A DNA stretch of 38,078 nt from positions 1-38,078 of the IMG/VR virus record IMGVR_UViG_3300047359_000479. One strand, written 5' to 3'. Position numbers and translations under genes: made by a program. The notes below the pieces were generated by a model. The model did not search any database. It was given only the letters and a program-made list of their open reading frames with translations, and was not told the origin of the DNA. The stretch is from a virus. The stretch's first letter is position 1. Each line of letters opens with the position of its first letter. Below are positions 22,778-30,448 of this stretch, in pieces.

Positions 22778-23188
22778 ATGTTAGATAAAATTAAAAACAT
22801 GTTCGGTAAGAAGCCCGAACCTAAAAAGAAATCATCACCCAAACTTAGTGAAAAAGAAAAAGCCACTAGAGCCGGTGAGCCTTGGGTATCTATTTTAAAC
22901 GTAGATATAAACCCAGAAGATATTAATAACGGTGCATTTGAAATGGATTGGAATGATAAGTTTGTATTAAATCTTATCAAAGCAGGTTATAAACAATCAG
23001 AAGATGACACAGATGAAGAAATCGTAGACAGATGGTTTCAACAAGTTTGTCGTAATATTGCACTAGAAGTATATGAACAGGAACAAGCAGATCCTTATAA
23101 TAGAAAAGATAAGGATCCAATTACTGGTGCAGACATGAGAGTTGTTACTAGTACAGATTTAGGCGACGGCAGATCAGAGGTAAGTTAA
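22778..23188 (+). CDS. Conserved phage protein with basic N terminus (136 aa)
   Basis: A basic N-terminal part (MFGKKPEPKKKSSPKLSEKE) is followed by GEPWVSILNVDINPEDINNG, AFEMDWNDKFVLNLIKAGY and DEEIVDRWFQQVCRNIALE. I recall this GEPW...DWNDKF...DRWFQ pattern from marine T4-like phages, with no known function. The stop overlaps the next start as TAATG. Confidence 0.75.
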   Translation: MLDKIKNMFGKKPEPKKKSSPKLSEKEKATRAGEPWVSILNVDINPEDINNGAFEMDWNDKFVLNLIKAGYKQSEDDTDEEIVDRWFQQVCRNIALEVYEQEQADPYNRKDKDPITGADMRVVTSTDLGDGRSEVS

Positions 23189-23511
23189 TGGAAGCAGTTG
23201 TATTTTGTAAAAAATATCAAGAGGAACTTCCAGCAATGTCGTTTCCGCCTTTACCAGGTCAACCCGGTAAAGATTTAATGGCAACGGTATCTCAAAAAGC
23301 CTTTGATGCATGGAAACTTCATCAGACTACTCTTATCAATGAACGCCGATTAGATTTATCTGTTGCTGAAAACAGAACATTTCTTATTAAAGAAATGCAC
23401 AACTTCTTTGATAACAAAGAAGTAGCACAAGCAGAAGGTTTTGTGGATCCAAACAAAACACTCGACAATGCTGTACAATCGTATCAACCCCCTCTGTCAG
23501 ATAATAAATAG
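23188..23511 (+). CDS. Conserved phage protein, Fe-S-oxidation-like small protein of unknown function (107 aa)
   Basis: MEAVVFCKKYQEELPAMSFP starts a soluble domain with PPLPGQPGKDLMATVSQKAF and WKLHQTTLINERRLDL. The pattern (a trafficking-like KxxxEELPGLxxPPxPGxxGxxI and WxxHQTxLINExxLxxxD) is like the bacterial YggX family, which is linked to Fe(II) and oxidative damage of Fe-S clusters; length (about 90) also fits. This is recognised by eye, so moderate. The stop codon lies in the late motif of the next gene. Confidence 0.65.
   Translation: MEAVVFCKKYQEELPAMSFPPLPGQPGKDLMATVSQKAFDAWKLHQTTLINERRLDLSVAENRTFLIKEMHNFFDNKEVAQAEGFVDPNKTLDNAVQSYQPPLSDNK
23503..23511 (+). promoter_or_regulatory. 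T4-late-like promoter motif
   Basis: AATAAATAG, overlapping the stop of the YggX-like gene and only 5 bases before ATG 23517. Confidence 0.4.
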
Positions 23512-23516
23512 TCTAC

Positions 23517-25019
23517 ATGACTGAAAACAATTCCCATAACCCAGAAGGGGCAAGCCCTTATAAGGAAGTATTTGAACCTGATGAAAATTCAGGAATATAT
23601 GAGGATGATATAATTAAACCTATTACATCAGAAGCAGATGATGAACGTAGTTTTGAAGGTACTATGCATACCTCAATATTATTGGGCACCGATGCATATA
23701 ACGATTACTTTATAATTCTTGGTTACGACAATTATAATAGATACCTAGGCCCCGGTGTATCTTGGGTAGGAGATGAATCGTATCATCATTACATATCTAT
23801 TATAGGTGACCATATATGGGAAAAAGCACAAGAAATGAACAAAAACAAGTTTGTTTTCAAACTAGCATCTGAAGGTTATACTTTCTTAGAGTTAAAACTT
23901 TGGTCTGATGTATTTGAATATGTCAATCATAGATACTTAGTAGGTCCTGATCAACCAAACATAATAACTCCTAATCATTTTGTGATGATTTGGGCATGTG
24001 CTCCTCATACTAAAAACTATCGATATATGATAGAACACAACAAAAAATATAAATTAATGTTACACATGTCCCAAATATGTTCTAATGGATTAGAGGATAC
24101 ACTTAATAGTCAATGGAATAGAGCCAGTGACTCTGAAAAGAAGATGTTAAAAAAATTAAACAGCAAACCAAAAATTAAACCTTATAAGTTTTTATTCTAT
24201 AACAATCATCCTAAAATAAACAGAGTTTATTTTGTAGGACAAATAATTAGACGAAATTTACATGATAAAGGGTTAATGTCATTAAACGTACCAGAGAAAG
24301 AATTTGATGGAGTAGTAGAACAATATGCTAATCCTCGTAATTCTTTTACTCAGGCCTTTTTCCCTGAAACAGGACCAGATGTTTTTCAAGCATTAGTTAA
24401 CAACAAAGAATTAACTTTAAGTTTAAAAGGTCTAGGAAGCAGAGATTTTTTAGGCACCAATAATTTTGATTTACATAACTTTCATATGGACCAAGATCAG
24501 TGGATATCTTTAGGTGAAGACACGATAGAACATGCTAGTAAATGTTATTTTGCTATTATTACTGAAACAAAATATTTACAAGATATAACTAACAAAACTC
24601 ATCCAGAGATATATCCTCATGTAAGTGATACAGATTATGAATTTCCAATTACTATTGATACTAATTTTATAGACTGTATCACGTTTACTGAAAAGACATA
24701 TAAATTTATTCTAGCAAAGATGCCTTTTGTTTTATGCGGTATGCCCGGGGCCCTAGCAGTATTAAGAGAAACAGGATACAAGACTTTTTCTCCATGGATT
24801 AATGAAGCATACGACTTGATCGAAAATGACGAAGATAGAGCAGTTGCGATTGCTGAAGAAATCGAAAGGTTGTGTTCTATGACTGATGAATGGTGGTTGG
24901 AAGCCCAAAAAGAACTTCTACCTAGACTAGAACACAACTTCAAGTATCTTGTTTCCTCACAGCAAAGATGTCAACAGTCCTTTAGATTTGCACTCGGCGA
25001 TTCCAACGAAGAAATTTAA
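23517..25019 (+). CDS. Putative glycosyltransferase-like protein (500 aa)
   Basis: The N-terminal 330 residues are not recognised. The C-terminal part, FTEKTYKFILAKMPFVLCGM (residues about 393-412), then PGALAVLRETGYKTFSPWIN and YDLIENDEDRAVAIAEEIER, follows a pattern I know from phage and bacterial glycosyltransferase-like proteins (EKT..PFV..G.PG.L..L...G.KTF...YD...). Codon use is more AT-rich than in neighbours. No ribosome site precedes ATG 23517. Acceptor and sugar unknown. Confidence 0.5.
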   Translation: MTENNSHNPEGASPYKEVFEPDENSGIYEDDIIKPITSEADDERSFEGTMHTSILLGTDAYNDYFIILGYDNYNRYLGPGVSWVGDESYHHYISIIGDHIWEKAQEMNKNKFVFKLASEGYTFLELKLWSDVFEYVNHRYLVGPDQPNIITPNHFVMIWACAPHTKNYRYMIEHNKKYKLMLHMSQICSNGLEDTLNSQWNRASDSEKKMLKKLNSKPKIKPYKFLFYNNHPKINRVYFVGQIIRRNLHDKGLMSLNVPEKEFDGVVEQYANPRNSFTQAFFPETGPDVFQALVNNKELTLSLKGLGSRDFLGTNNFDLHNFHMDQDQWISLGEDTIEHASKCYFAIITETKYLQDITNKTHPEIYPHVSDTDYEFPITIDTNFIDCITFTEKTYKFILAKMPFVLCGMPGALAVLRETGYKTFSPWINEAYDLIENDEDRAVAIAEEIERLCSMTDEWWLEAQKELLPRLEHNFKYLVSSQQRCQQSFRFALGDSNEEI

Positions 25020-25043
25020 TTTACCCTTTTTACCCATAAAGGC

Positions 25044-25072
25044 TTGCAATATGCGTAGTTATTGCGTATAAT
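25044..25072 (+). promoter_or_regulatory. Sigma-70-like promoter for rnh
   Basis: TTGCAA (25044-25049), 17-nt spacer, TATAAT (25067-25072). The spacer end TTGCG before TATAAT is shared with the promoter at 30388. Confidence 0.7.
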
Positions 25073-25087
25073 AGTATCTTATTAAAT

Positions 25088-25095
25088 GATAAATA
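25088..25095 (+). promoter_or_regulatory. T4-late-like promoter motif
   Basis: GATAAATA, 10 bases before the rnh start. Confidence 0.4.
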
Positions 25096-25105
25096 AGAGA
25101 CTCGT

Positions 25106-26113
25106 ATGAAATATGCCCTTATAGACACAGCAAACACGTTCTTTCGTGCCCGTCATGTTGCAAGTCGTAACTCCAATACATGGGAAAAGATAGGCATGGC
25201 ACTACATCTACAGTTAGCATCTGCCAATCAGGCTGTGCGTAGATTCGGTATCGATCATGTCGTATTCTGTTTAGAGGGTCGTTCATGGCGTAAAGAGTTT
25301 TACACACCTTACAAAGCAAATCGTAAGGTTGCGGCTCAGTCATTGACTGAAGCAGAGCAAGAAGAAAATGAAATGTTCTGGGAGACTTATGAAACATTTA
25401 CAACGTATCTCAAAGACAAGACTAACTGTAGTGTTTTACGAGATCCCAATGCTGAGGCTGACGACTTGATTGCTCGTTTCGTTGCATTACATCCTGAAGA
25501 CGAGCATGTCATTATATCTAGTGACTCGGACTATGTTCAACTTATCTCAGAAAATGTACATCAATACAACGGTGTGTCAAATCAGTTTATCTGTTTAGAT
25601 GGATACTTTGATGACAAGAATCGTCCAATCAAAGATAAGAAGACAGGCGAACCCAAGTTACTTGAAGATCCTGCTTATCTACTGTTTGAAAAATGTATGC
25701 GTGGTGACACTACTGACAATGTGTTTAGTGCATATCCAGGTGTACGTAAGAAGGGTACTAAGAACAAAACAGGTCTGTTAGAAGCATATGCAGACAAAGA
25801 GAAGGGCGGATTCAACTGGAATAACATGATGTTACAACGTTGGACTGATCATAATGAAGTCGAACATAGAGTGCGTGAAGACTATGAACGCAATCGTGTA
25901 TTGATTGACTTGACAGCACAGCCCGAGGCTATCAGAAATGAAGTTGATGCTAATATCAAAAACGGCGTGACTGAAAAGAAAGAAGTCCCTCAAGTAGGTG
26001 TACACTTCATGCGTTTTTGTGGCAAGTATGAACTTAACAGAATCAGTGATCAAGCAGATAGTTATTCTAAATGGTTGAACTCGCCATACTCAGGAAAACT
26101 AGCAGATGGTTAA
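25106..26113 (+). CDS. rnh: 5'-3' exonuclease / RNase H (T4 Rnh-like)
   Basis: Removes RNA primers on the lagging strand; flap nuclease (FEN) superfamily. 335 residues against 305 in T4. Metal-binding acids are visible: Asp7 in YALIDTANTFFRARH, DPNAEADDLIARFVA, and SSDSDYVQLIS; the helix-hairpin-helix region follows as MRGDTTDNVFSAYPGVRKKG. With ligase (31.8 kb), polymerase and clamp it completes part of an Okazaki-fragment processing set. The stop overlaps the next gene. Confidence 0.92.
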   Translation: MKYALIDTANTFFRARHVASRNSNTWEKIGMALHLQLASANQAVRRFGIDHVVFCLEGRSWRKEFYTPYKANRKVAAQSLTEAEQEENEMFWETYETFTTYLKDKTNCSVLRDPNAEADDLIARFVALHPEDEHVIISSDSDYVQLISENVHQYNGVSNQFICLDGYFDDKNRPIKDKKTGEPKLLEDPAYLLFEKCMRGDTTDNVFSAYPGVRKKGTKNKTGLLEAYADKEKGGFNWNNMMLQRWTDHNEVEHRVREDYERNRVLIDLTAQPEAIRNEVDANIKNGVTEKKEVPQVGVHFMRFCGKYELNRISDQADSYSKWLNSPYSGKLADG

Positions 26114-26624
26114 AACTGAAAACAAAATTTACGTTTACGAACTTAATGGAGAAAAAATGATATTAGATATAGAATTGACTGCAAAGCCCATCAAAGATGA
26201 TGAGTTTTGGATTTTAAAAGATGGTGAAAGGAAAGTCGGTAATGTTTGTGCAAATAATGTAGGAACATTTAATGTTACACTACAAGACGAAGTATTTGAA
26301 TTTGAGTCTATCAAAAAGATTCAAAAGAATACAAAGATTAAGTTTGTAGCACCCAAAGAATCTAAAGTAAATGTAGATACTCCTTACCCTGAATATCCTA
26401 CAACTGCTAGGACATATAATTCTGTTTATGATGTCAAACGCGGTCTTCATGTTTTTACTAAGACTAAAAAATCAAAATGCTTCCATGCCGCAGGCTACTT
26501 TGTTGTTCAACACAATGGAATCGATCAAGTTATATTTTGCCCAAAATACATCTTTATTCAACGATATCCATATCAAGGACCTTTTAAAACAAGAGAAGAA
26601 GCAAAAAATCTGATAAATATATAA
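26106..26624 (+). CDS. Conserved phage protein (172 aa)
   Basis: Two parts: an N-terminal beta-rich domain (IYVYELNGEKMILDIELTAK) and a C-terminal region with YNSVYDVKRGLHVFTKTKKS, KCFHAAGYFVVQ and CPKYIFIQRYPYQGPFKTRE. I recall the C-terminal pattern from cyanomyoviruses without a function. The ATG overlaps the rnh stop by 8 bases. Confidence 0.75.
   Translation: MVKTENKIYVYELNGEKMILDIELTAKPIKDDEFWILKDGERKVGNVCANNVGTFNVTLQDEVFEFESIKKIQKNTKIKFVAPKESKVNVDTPYPEYPTTARTYNSVYDVKRGLHVFTKTKKSKCFHAAGYFVVQHNGIDQVIFCPKYIFIQRYPYQGPFKTREEAKNLINI
26612..26620 (+). promoter_or_regulatory. T4-late-like promoter motif
   Basis: GATAAATAT at the end of the preceding gene, 11 bases before ATG 26632. Confidence 0.35.
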
Positions 26625-26631
26625 GCATATT

Positions 26632-26832
26632 ATGTTACACATAAAAGATTTTGTGAACAAAGTATCATTAGGAGAGAGCAAAAGAAGTACAACTGTTGTT
26701 CTCCCAATTGAGCAAGCCAGAGGCTTGAAGGACGAATTAGTTATGTTGTTAGCAGATTTGCATGAGTTGAAAAAGGAAAAGAACAATGATGAAACATTTG
26801 ATGTACAAGTTAAAGGCGGCTCCTTCAAGTGA
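26632..26832 (+). CDS. Small conserved phage protein (66 aa)
   Basis: MLHIKDFVNKVSLGESKRST, VVLPIEQARGLKDELVMLLA and a helical DLHELKKEK, then KGGSFK. Looks like small proteins of unknown role in marine T4-like phages. It overlaps the following gene by 4 bases. Confidence 0.65.
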   Translation: MLHIKDFVNKVSLGESKRSTTVVLPIEQARGLKDELVMLLADLHELKKEKNNDETFDVQVKGGSFK

Positions 26833-27128
26833 GTAGAAACCAGCCACATGTAATTTTAGAGTATGTTGATAAGGAAACATACAAATGTGACCAAATCATA
26901 GAAGCATCTGGTATTTGGGCTGTTTACTATGATGATCAACCTATTAATCTAAAATCATCGCACTATCTAAACGGTGATGCGGCTCCAAAATATAAAAAGA
27001 CAAGTTTTTCTAATCCTGGTCATGCAAGAAACCTGTGTCGAAAATTAAATGCACAATTTAAAACAGATAAGTTTACAGTCGTATTCTTAAATTCCGGTCG
27101 CACAGTTTACCCGGATGAAATTTCCTAA
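26829..27128 (+). CDS. Conserved phage protein (99 aa)
   Basis: GTG start at 26829 overlapping the preceding TGA (GTGA). MSRNQPHVILEYVDKETYKC, EASGIWAVYYDDQPINL, then KKTSFSNPGHARNLCRKLN and FTVVFLNSGRTVYPD. A small mixed alpha/beta protein with two Cys; no function known to me. It overlaps the next start by 14 bases. Confidence 0.7.
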   Translation: MSRNQPHVILEYVDKETYKCDQIIEASGIWAVYYDDQPINLKSSHYLNGDAAPKYKKTSFSNPGHARNLCRKLNAQFKTDKFTVVFLNSGRTVYPDEIS

Positions 27129-27534
27129 AAATAAAGAACAAATTACTGAAGCAGTACTTAATGAGATACCCGAAGGTATTATACCTTCCAGTATGCCATT
27201 AGATGATATAGTTTTTAAAACATGGTTGACAGGTAGGGGCGGTCAAGGACTACGACTCAGTGATGAAGGACTTAAATTATTTGAGTTAGCAAAACTCAAG
27301 TACTATGATTTTGAATTGGGTCTTGATCCTAAGTCAATGCACAAACGCAGAATTATTGCTCCAGAGGCATTCATACAAGAAATCATAAAAAAGATTAAGT
27401 GTCCATATTACCTCGGTGTCCATAAATTAAGGGGCAAAAAGGGCGAGCCTTTTATTAGAGTTTATGAACATAAAACTGCCATGATGATTACGTTACACGG
27501 CAACTTAAGAGAATATTTAGACTCTAAAGTATGA
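27115..27534 (+). CDS. Conserved phage protein (139 aa)
   Basis: MKFPKNKEQITEAVLNEIPE, MPLDDIVFKTWLTGRGGQGL RLSDEG, YDFELGLDPKSM and CPYYLGVHKLRGKKGEPFIR. The RLSDEGLKLF part looks like a short helix-turn-helix-type segment, but I cannot name the family. The stop codon lies inside the first copy of the 19-base direct repeat of the structured intergenic region. Confidence 0.7.
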   Translation: MKFPKNKEQITEAVLNEIPEGIIPSSMPLDDIVFKTWLTGRGGQGLRLSDEGLKLFELAKLKYYDFELGLDPKSMHKRRIIAPEAFIQEIIKKIKCPYYLGVHKLRGKKGEPFIRVYEHKTAMMITLHGNLREYLDSKV

Positions 27535-27547
27535 CACTTTATGACAC
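27529..27547 (+). repeat. Direct repeat, copy 1 (19 bp)
   Basis: GTATGACACTTTATGACAC; identical copy at 27593-27611. Each copy is itself an internal tandem of the 7-mer ATGACAC. Confidence 0.85.
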
Positions 27548-27592
27548 GTTAGCAAACAACCTAACTTAAGTGTACCCCATACGGCTTCCGCG

Positions 27593-27611
27593 GTATGACA
27601 CTTTATGACAC
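27593..27611 (+). repeat. Direct repeat, copy 2 (19 bp)
   Basis: Second copy, 64 bases from the first. Between the copies lies the imperfect hairpin CATAC..GTATG. Confidence 0.85.
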
Positions 27612-27644
27612 TTGCTACGAAAAGTAGCATTATAGAAAATTAGG

Positions 27645-27652
27645 TATAAATA
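27645..27652 (+). promoter_or_regulatory. T4 late promoter, exact consensus
   Basis: TATAAATA, identical to the T4 late -10 element. The expected transcript would begin at about the hairpin at 27656 and end at the terminator at 27954, about 300 nt. Confidence 0.65.
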
Positions 27653-27756
27653 GAAATGTAGGAGGGTCCTACATAGTAGCATTTTTTACACATTTGAAAA
27701 AACCTTTTTTAGGTGTTAAAAAACTACTCCTTTGCATTACACACACGGAGACGACA

Positions 27757-27879
27757 TTGAAGAAATTCTTTTGCACAACGCAACACTGTATGCCCAGAGG
27801 CGAAGTATTAGGAGAAGTCATGTTATTTGTAACAACGACTTGGATTATGATTCACTCAATAGGGCAGATTAGCATTTAA
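27757..27879 (+). CDS. Possible small protein (40 aa)
   Basis: TTG start with GGAG 6 bases upstream; it encodes a KKFFCTTQHCMPRGEVLGEV segment and a hydrophobic end (MLFVTTTWIMIHSIGQISI). A second, better ribosome site (AGGAGA) stands before the internal ATG at 27821, giving only 19 residues. Weak evidence; the region could just as well be an RNA. Confidence 0.25.
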   Translation: MKKFFCTTQHCMPRGEVLGEVMLFVTTTWIMIHSIGQISI

Positions 27880-27921
27880 AAATCTAATATCAGTTCCTCA
27901 AAGAAAAGACTCAGAAAATCA

Positions 27922-27954
27922 AAATGCCCATTTCGCAAGATTTGGGCATTTTTC
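27922..27954 (+). terminator. Rho-independent terminator
   Basis: AAAATGCCCA / TGGGCATTTT, 10-bp stem with a 12-base loop, ending in TTTTT. It insulates the lipoprotein gene from upstream transcription. Confidence 0.8.
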
Positions 27955-27957
27955 TAT

Positions 27958-27986
27958 TGACATTGGGTACCATTTTATGTATACTG
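27958..27986 (+). promoter_or_regulatory. Sigma-70-like promoter for the lipoprotein gene
   Basis: TTGACA (27958-27963), 17-nt spacer, TATACT (27981-27986). Its spacer shares TTGGGTAC and ATTTT with the promoter at 30388. Confidence 0.75.
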
Positions 27987-28018
27987 TATAAACACTTGAC
28001 ACACTATAGGTACACAAA

Positions 28019-29722
28019 ATGACATTTTATCGACATATTATAATTGTTCCTTTACTAGCAATCATCACTGCATGTGGTGGAGGTGGAGGCAGTGGAGACA
28101 CTGCTGGGGCAATCATCGGTGGTACAATCGGTGGTAATAGTAGTGGCGGCAATAACAGTTCTAACGCATCCGTATCAATGACTGCAAGTAAAACAAGTGT
28201 TGTAAAAGGTGATAGTGTAACAATATCTTGGTCTAGTTCAAATGCATCCTCATGTACAGCCTCTGGTTATTGGTCAGGTAGCAAGTCATTAAGTGGTAGT
28301 GAAAACTTTGCAATGGATAGTTATGGCGACTACACGTTCTCTCTTAACTGTTCAGGTGGTACTGCAAGTGTAGATGTTACTGTCAATGATGAAGACAGTG
28401 AAGGCGGATGCACCAACCCTCATAGTGCAAAAATCAAAGAAGAATACTTAGGTGATTTTGATATACCTGTACCGCAAAATTCATTTGGAGAAGGGCATCT
28501 TAAAGCAATCGGCTTTAAAGATTTTGGTGTTCAATGGGTATGGGAAAATTACAAAAACAAAACCAATAAAGTAGAAAACTGTACTAAAACAGAATACGTC
28601 AAATTAATGTATAGAATGACATTGCGCCAACTAAAAGAACATGGTGTAGAAACTGCATGGGTATATAACTTTGGTTACTGGAACGATCATACAGAAGAAA
28701 CGTGGACTATTAACCATAGTCGTAAACATGTAAGTGATTGGCAGATAGAATATATCGCCGAGACTGCCCAAGAGTTAGGAATGAATATGCACTATGCATG
28801 GCAGTTTTTAGCATTAGACGATAATAATACACCCTTGTTTCCCTTTAATGGTATGGTTTATGTTGACCGAGCATTATTAAAAAGAATTATGGATAGCCAT
28901 GAAAAACATATGATTTGGGAAGCAGAACGATTAGAGCAATTGGGTGTAGGTGGCATGTCAGCAGATTGGAGTGCTATGTATGTTTGCATGTGCGGACTGT
29001 ATGGTGAAATAGATCAAACTGAAGCCAACTGGCTTAGATCATATTACATGGAACGTATGGGAGGCATTGTCACAGAAATTAAAGCAAGATTTAGTGGTGA
29101 GGTATATGTAGGGGAAGGCATATTATGGAATGATAGCCGAGTCTTAGATCAAGTCGACGGAGTTGTGTTTAGTTTGCCTAATATGTTTAGTAAGGGCGAA
29201 GAAGACGAAGCCACAGTCGAATTAATGGAAGAACGTGTATTAGAATATTCAAAGCAACATTATGATAATTGGACGTGTAATACTCCACAACCATGTTGGG
29301 AATATACTACATATGATCTTCCCCCTGTGATTTGGAATCTGTTCGCACAAAGTCATAAGATGTTTTTAAGTACAGGTTGGAAAGAAGACGGCTTCTGCAC
29401 CGAAGGCACATATGATGGCGTAACATATGAAGGTGAATGTATGCAGTGGAATATCCCAACAGATTTTTCAGCACAAGCACTTTTTATAGAAGGTATGCTC
29501 AGAGCAATTGATAAAGACCCGTGGTGGAACACAAAAGGTACTACAGCAAGTACTGCATATTGGTTAACAGATACTATAATTCCCAATAGTACTGAAACCC
29601 TTGCTTCTGGTATAGAAGGCTTCCCGAATATTTCACAATCAGTGAGGGGTAAGCCAGCAGAAAAAATTATTAAAGCCTGGTACACAGGCGAACACGAACA
29701 ATACAATCCGGAGTATGAATAG
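28019..29722 (+). CDS. Lipoprotein with Ig-like domain and TIM-barrel glycoside-hydrolase-like domain
   Basis: 567 residues. A lipobox IITAC then CGGGGG predicts a membrane-anchored lipoprotein. A Gly/Ser/Asn linker leads to an Ig-like domain (SKTSVVKGDSVTISWSSSNA, CTASGYWSGSK, YTFSLNCSGG). From about 140 on, a large domain with ETAWVYNFGYWND, LGMNMHYAWQFLALDD, VGGMSADWSAMY and EVYVGEGILWND recalls TIM-barrel glycoside hydrolases (GH113-like), which I cannot prove; Asp/Glu at strand ends (ADW, GEG) could be catalytic. CGGGGG starts with this Ig type are common in marine bacterial surface proteins, so the gene was probably taken from a host. A phage-encoded surface lipoprotein suggests altered cell surface, e.g. 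superinfection exclusion. Confidence 0.7.
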   Translation: MTFYRHIIIVPLLAIITACGGGGGSGDTAGAIIGGTIGGNSSGGNNSSNASVSMTASKTSVVKGDSVTISWSSSNASSCTASGYWSGSKSLSGSENFAMDSYGDYTFSLNCSGGTASVDVTVNDEDSEGGCTNPHSAKIKEEYLGDFDIPVPQNSFGEGHLKAIGFKDFGVQWVWENYKNKTNKVENCTKTEYVKLMYRMTLRQLKEHGVETAWVYNFGYWNDHTEETWTINHSRKHVSDWQIEYIAETAQELGMNMHYAWQFLALDDNNTPLFPFNGMVYVDRALLKRIMDSHEKHMIWEAERLEQLGVGGMSADWSAMYVCMCGLYGEIDQTEANWLRSYYMERMGGIVTEIKARFSGEVYVGEGILWNDSRVLDQVDGVVFSLPNMFSKGEEDEATVELMEERVLEYSKQHYDNWTCNTPQPCWEYTTYDLPPVIWNLFAQSHKMFLSTGWKEDGFCTEGTYDGVTYEGECMQWNIPTDFSAQALFIEGMLRAIDKDPWWNTKGTTASTAYWLTDTIIPNSTETLASGIEGFPNISQSVRGKPAEKIIKAWYTGEHEQYNPEYE

Positions 29723-30054
29723 TGCAAAAGGTAAAAATAGAAGACATTGGTGGAAAGGTAATTAAAGATAATGACCAATATGTATTGAGAGACAATGCAT
29801 TTGGTGATAACTTAATACTTAGTAGTACAATGCTTAGAGCAAATCAAAGTACAAATGGCCATACACATGCAGGTCAAGAAGAAGTTTATTTCTTTATTAA
29901 CGGCGAAGGTGAAATGGAAATAGATGGTGAACGATTTCCTGTCACAGAAGGAGATGTAATTTGCATCAATGACGGAGAGTTTCACAGAGTATTCAACACA
30001 GGATTCTTCGGTTTGTATTTTGTATGTGTATTTGACGGTGGGAGGAATCACTAA
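29722..30054 (+). CDS. Single-domain cupin (mannose-6-phosphate isomerase-like)
   Basis: 110 residues, GTG start overlapping the lipoprotein stop. Cupin motif 1 is NGHTHAGQEEVYFFINGEGE and motif 2 is GDVICINDGEFHRVFNTG; the His/His/Glu/His metal site is complete. Sugar-binding or isomerase-like role likely. It shares its fold with the C-terminal domain of the nucleotidyltransferase fusion at 6.6 kb. It overlaps the next gene by 1 base. Confidence 0.85.
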   Translation: MQKVKIEDIGGKVIKDNDQYVLRDNAFGDNLILSSTMLRANQSTNGHTHAGQEEVYFFINGEGEMEIDGERFPVTEGDVICINDGEFHRVFNTGFFGLYFVCVFDGGRNH

Positions 30055-30338
30055 TGAGTATTTGGAATGAAGGTAGATACTCTACCAATATAAAATGGGT
30101 AGCACAATTGTTATTCAATGGCGGTGTTGAAGAACTAGAAAAATGGCTAGAGACACTAGATAAACAAGAAGATAAAGATGATATGGTCCTGATGTTAGCA
30201 CAAATGGTTCAACACTTAAATAAGAAGATTGAGCCCACAGTTGAAGGTGCTGAATACAAAGGACCTCAGCCAGTTAATTCACCAAATATACGTCAAAAAC
30301 CGTTCTTGCGTATCGTTAGAGACGATGAAACTGAGTAA
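30054..30338 (+). CDS. Conserved phage protein (94 aa)
   Basis: MSIWNEGRYSTNIKWVAQLL, FNGGVEELEKWLETLDK, and a proline-rich end (QPVNSPNIRQKPFLRIV). Helical, acidic; unknown. Follows the cupin by overlap (TAATG). Confidence 0.6.
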   Translation: MSIWNEGRYSTNIKWVAQLLFNGGVEELEKWLETLDKQEDKDDMVLMLAQMVQHLNKKIEPTVEGAEYKGPQPVNSPNIRQKPFLRIVRDDETE

Positions 30339-30387
30339 GTTATTGATATTATTACAGTAAAAAAGTGAAAATAATTGGATAAAAGGC

Positions 30388-30416
30388 TTGACTTTGGGTA
30401 CGATTTTGCGTATAAT
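30388..30416 (+). promoter_or_regulatory. Sigma-70-like promoter
   Basis: TTGACT (30388-30393), 17-nt spacer, TATAAT (30411-30416). It drives the genes at 30449 and 30852. Confidence 0.8.
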
Positions 30417-30448
30417 ATATGTATATTATGAACAAACAAGGGAACAAT

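Larger units (their letters stand above)
27535..28018 (+). other. Structured intergenic region (484 bp)
   Basis: The longest stretch without a clear gene. In order: two 19-bp direct repeats, a hairpin TGCTAC / GTAGCA with loop GAAAA (27613-27629), a late promoter TATAAATA (27645-27652), a perfect 8-bp hairpin ATGTAGGA / TCCTACAT with loop GGG (27656-27674), a weak small reading frame (27757-27879), a rho-independent terminator (27922-27954) and a sigma-70 promoter (27958-27986). It could encode a small RNA or be a replication or recombination site. Confidence 0.6.

Noticed and set aside
27656-27686. Hairpin plus T-run as terminator
   Set aside because: The T-run starts 8 bases behind the stem and the hairpin would lie at the very start of the late transcript; more likely a 5' structure.
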